Source: Bacteroidales bacterium (GTDB taxonomy: Bacteria > Bacteroidota > Bacteroidia > Bacteroidales > UBA6680). From it: a stretch of DNA of 64,000 nt. This document shows positions 63,194-64,000 of the stretch, piece after piece (position 1 is the stretch's first letter; each line of letters begins with the position of its first letter). Position numbers and translations under genes: made by a program. The notes under the pieces were generated by a model. It saw only the letters and a program-made list of their open reading frames with translations. It did not search any database and was not told the origin of the DNA. The stretch spans positions 19,218-83,217 of the forward strand of contig JAOARD010000064.1 of assembly GCA_025210735.1 (NCBI GenBank), read 5' to 3'.

Positions 63194-63451
63194 GCTTATC
63201 CAGCGCATCTGCCTGTAGCCTCTCTTAGCGTATAATGAAGAGTAAGCTAATATGCAGATAATTTATTGATTGGCGTAGTACCTATCAAAAAAAATGTATC
63301 GCTTAGAGTAGAGCGATCGGTTTAATATATCTTATCATTATAGTTTGTTGCCTCTGTTGGCGCAAGCTTTATAATAAATAACTACTGCAGATTCAGATAT
63401 GCAATAGCTCGTGCCTCCCGCTAATTGCTTATCCAGCGCATTTGCCTGTAG
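63194..63451. repeat. Duplicated 25-bp fragment (63194-63218 and 63427-63451)
   Basis: Two direct copies 233 bp apart, GCTTATCCAGCGCATYTGCCTGTAG, identical except for one C/T. Flanks differ. The stretch between them has no gene. Probably remnants of an earlier insertion. Confidence 0.6.
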
Positions 63452-63484
63452 TTTCCATACCTTTTATTGTGCGTATTAAAACTA

Positions 63485-63680
63485 GTACCGAAGGTACCTT
63501 AATTTGTAAGCGTTGAATGAAATTCAACGCTTGTAAAATATTAATTCTAACCCTGAAAGGGTTTATTTACACGACTATAATAGTATTATTTTGTTAGCTA
63601 TATAGATTAAAAGTATCCCTCATCCCTTCAGGACTTGGGAACTTGATCTCTATTTACCAATGGGCTACACCCATCGGTAA
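63485..63680. repeat. Cluster of short GAA-loop palindromes
   Basis: Three perfect palindromes all have the loop GAA: GTACC-GAA-GGTAC (63485-63497), AAGCGTTGAAT-GAA-ATTCAACGCTT (63508-63532) and AACCCT-GAA-AGGGTT (63549-63563). A fourth hairpin (63654-63680) pairs TTACCAATGGG with CCCATCGGTAA with one mismatch. This pattern resembles repetitive extragenic palindromes seen in Bacteroidota; the responsible element is not in view. Confidence 0.65.
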
Positions 63681-63715
63681 CTATTTTGTATCCATTTGGG
63701 ATTCAATTATTATAT

Positions 63716-64000
63716 AGGTACATCGGAAGACGAAGTTTAATTCGTTTAGGAGTTGAATGCGGAACAGCATACTCTTGGAGCAGAACCCGAAATGAGGAAC
63801 GAATTCATGAACGCCTTATTAAATTAATTAATCTGTGAATAATGGGAGGTTGGGCAGTAGCTCAGAGTCCTATATTAGGAACAACAATAACCTTGCAACG
63901 TTTGAAGAGACGAGGATATATTCCTTTAATAGAGATGTATCAAATAGTTTCAAAACCAACAAACAGAGACTCTCTATTTAACCAAACACATTGTGTTTAA
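63716..64000 (+). pseudogene. Group II intron reverse transcriptase/maturase, 3' remnant
   Basis: The frame from 63716 reads RYIGRRSLIRLGVECGTAYSWSRTR, then after a break MGGWAVAQSPILGTTITLQRLKRRGY and a stop at 63998-64000. These strings match the C-terminal end of group II intron-encoded proteins of Bacteroidota (SWSRTRMGGWAVAQSPILGTTI). The conserved R-M junction is interrupted by a 51-bp insert (63791-63841) that carries an in-frame TGA (63836-63838) and has AATG at both edges. The 5' end is missing: the palindrome cluster replaces it. It is therefore doubly broken. No intron domain V/VI was recognised in the window. Confidence 0.7.

Overview
The window looks like a low-GC Bacteroidota chromosome, probably a Bacteroidales/Marinilabiliales-type marine or sediment anaerobe. 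The evidence is promoter-like pairs of the Bacteroidota type (TTTG plus TAnnTTTG), a TonB receptor with a carboxypeptidase-like N-terminus, Lnb/DUF4105, BlaI-M56 pairs, and a [FeFe]-hydrogenase and Rex locus. No rRNA, tRNA or CRISPR array was seen.

Region 1 (1-8.7 kb) is redox and sulfur metabolism: the C-terminus of an [FeFe]-hydrogenase, a hydrogenase-like histidine kinase with two response-regulator proteins, Rex with a self-operator, RibF, and the sulfate-activation genes cysC-cysD-cysN. Region 2 (8.7-17.9 kb) has an IS1595-type element whose transposase has lost its catalytic residues, a C40 peptidase, a BlaI/M56 signalling pair, a lipase-like lipoprotein, a 59-residue BFD-like [2Fe-2S] protein and a membrane MutS-like ATPase. 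Region 3 (18.0-20.8 kb) is a foreign-looking block of three unknown genes bracketed by three attC-like sites. Region 4 (20.8-37.8 kb) is mostly housekeeping and envelope: a membrane AraC regulator, DsbD, an efflux operon (TolC, HlyD, ABC-2 permease) without an ATPase gene, PfkA, a secreted putative metallopeptidase, a TonB receptor, a membrane PD-(D/E)XK-type nuclease, a 92-bp tandem repeat, a DUF4105 protein and a Cache-HAMP-GAF sensor.

Region 5 (38.0-63.2 kb) is the highlight: a nearly complete contractile injection system of the extracellular (eCIS; Afp/PVC/MAC/AlgoCIS-like) type, all on the + strand with tight or overlapping junctions. In order it has a SAM methyltransferase, an AAA+ ATPase, a signal-peptide and three-TM protein with a duplicated large periplasmic domain, a helical unknown, a Pvc16/DUF4255 cap protein, a second unknown, one sheath, two tube proteins, a 53-residue DUF5908 (Afp6-like) protein, a LysM protein, a VgrG-like spike, a PAAR tip, a gp25-like protein, two baseplate wedge proteins with a fibre-like protein between them, a 1429-residue tape-measure-type protein with internal repeats, and a short DUF4157 protein with no toxin domain. 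The membrane protein and the methyltransferase are unexpected in a system normally released as free particles; they raise the possibility of a cell-anchored or envelope-processed variant.

Region 6 (63.2-64.0 kb) is a graveyard: a 25-bp duplicated fragment, a cluster of GAA-loop palindromes, and the 3' end of a group II intron maturase broken by a 51-bp insertion with an in-frame stop.
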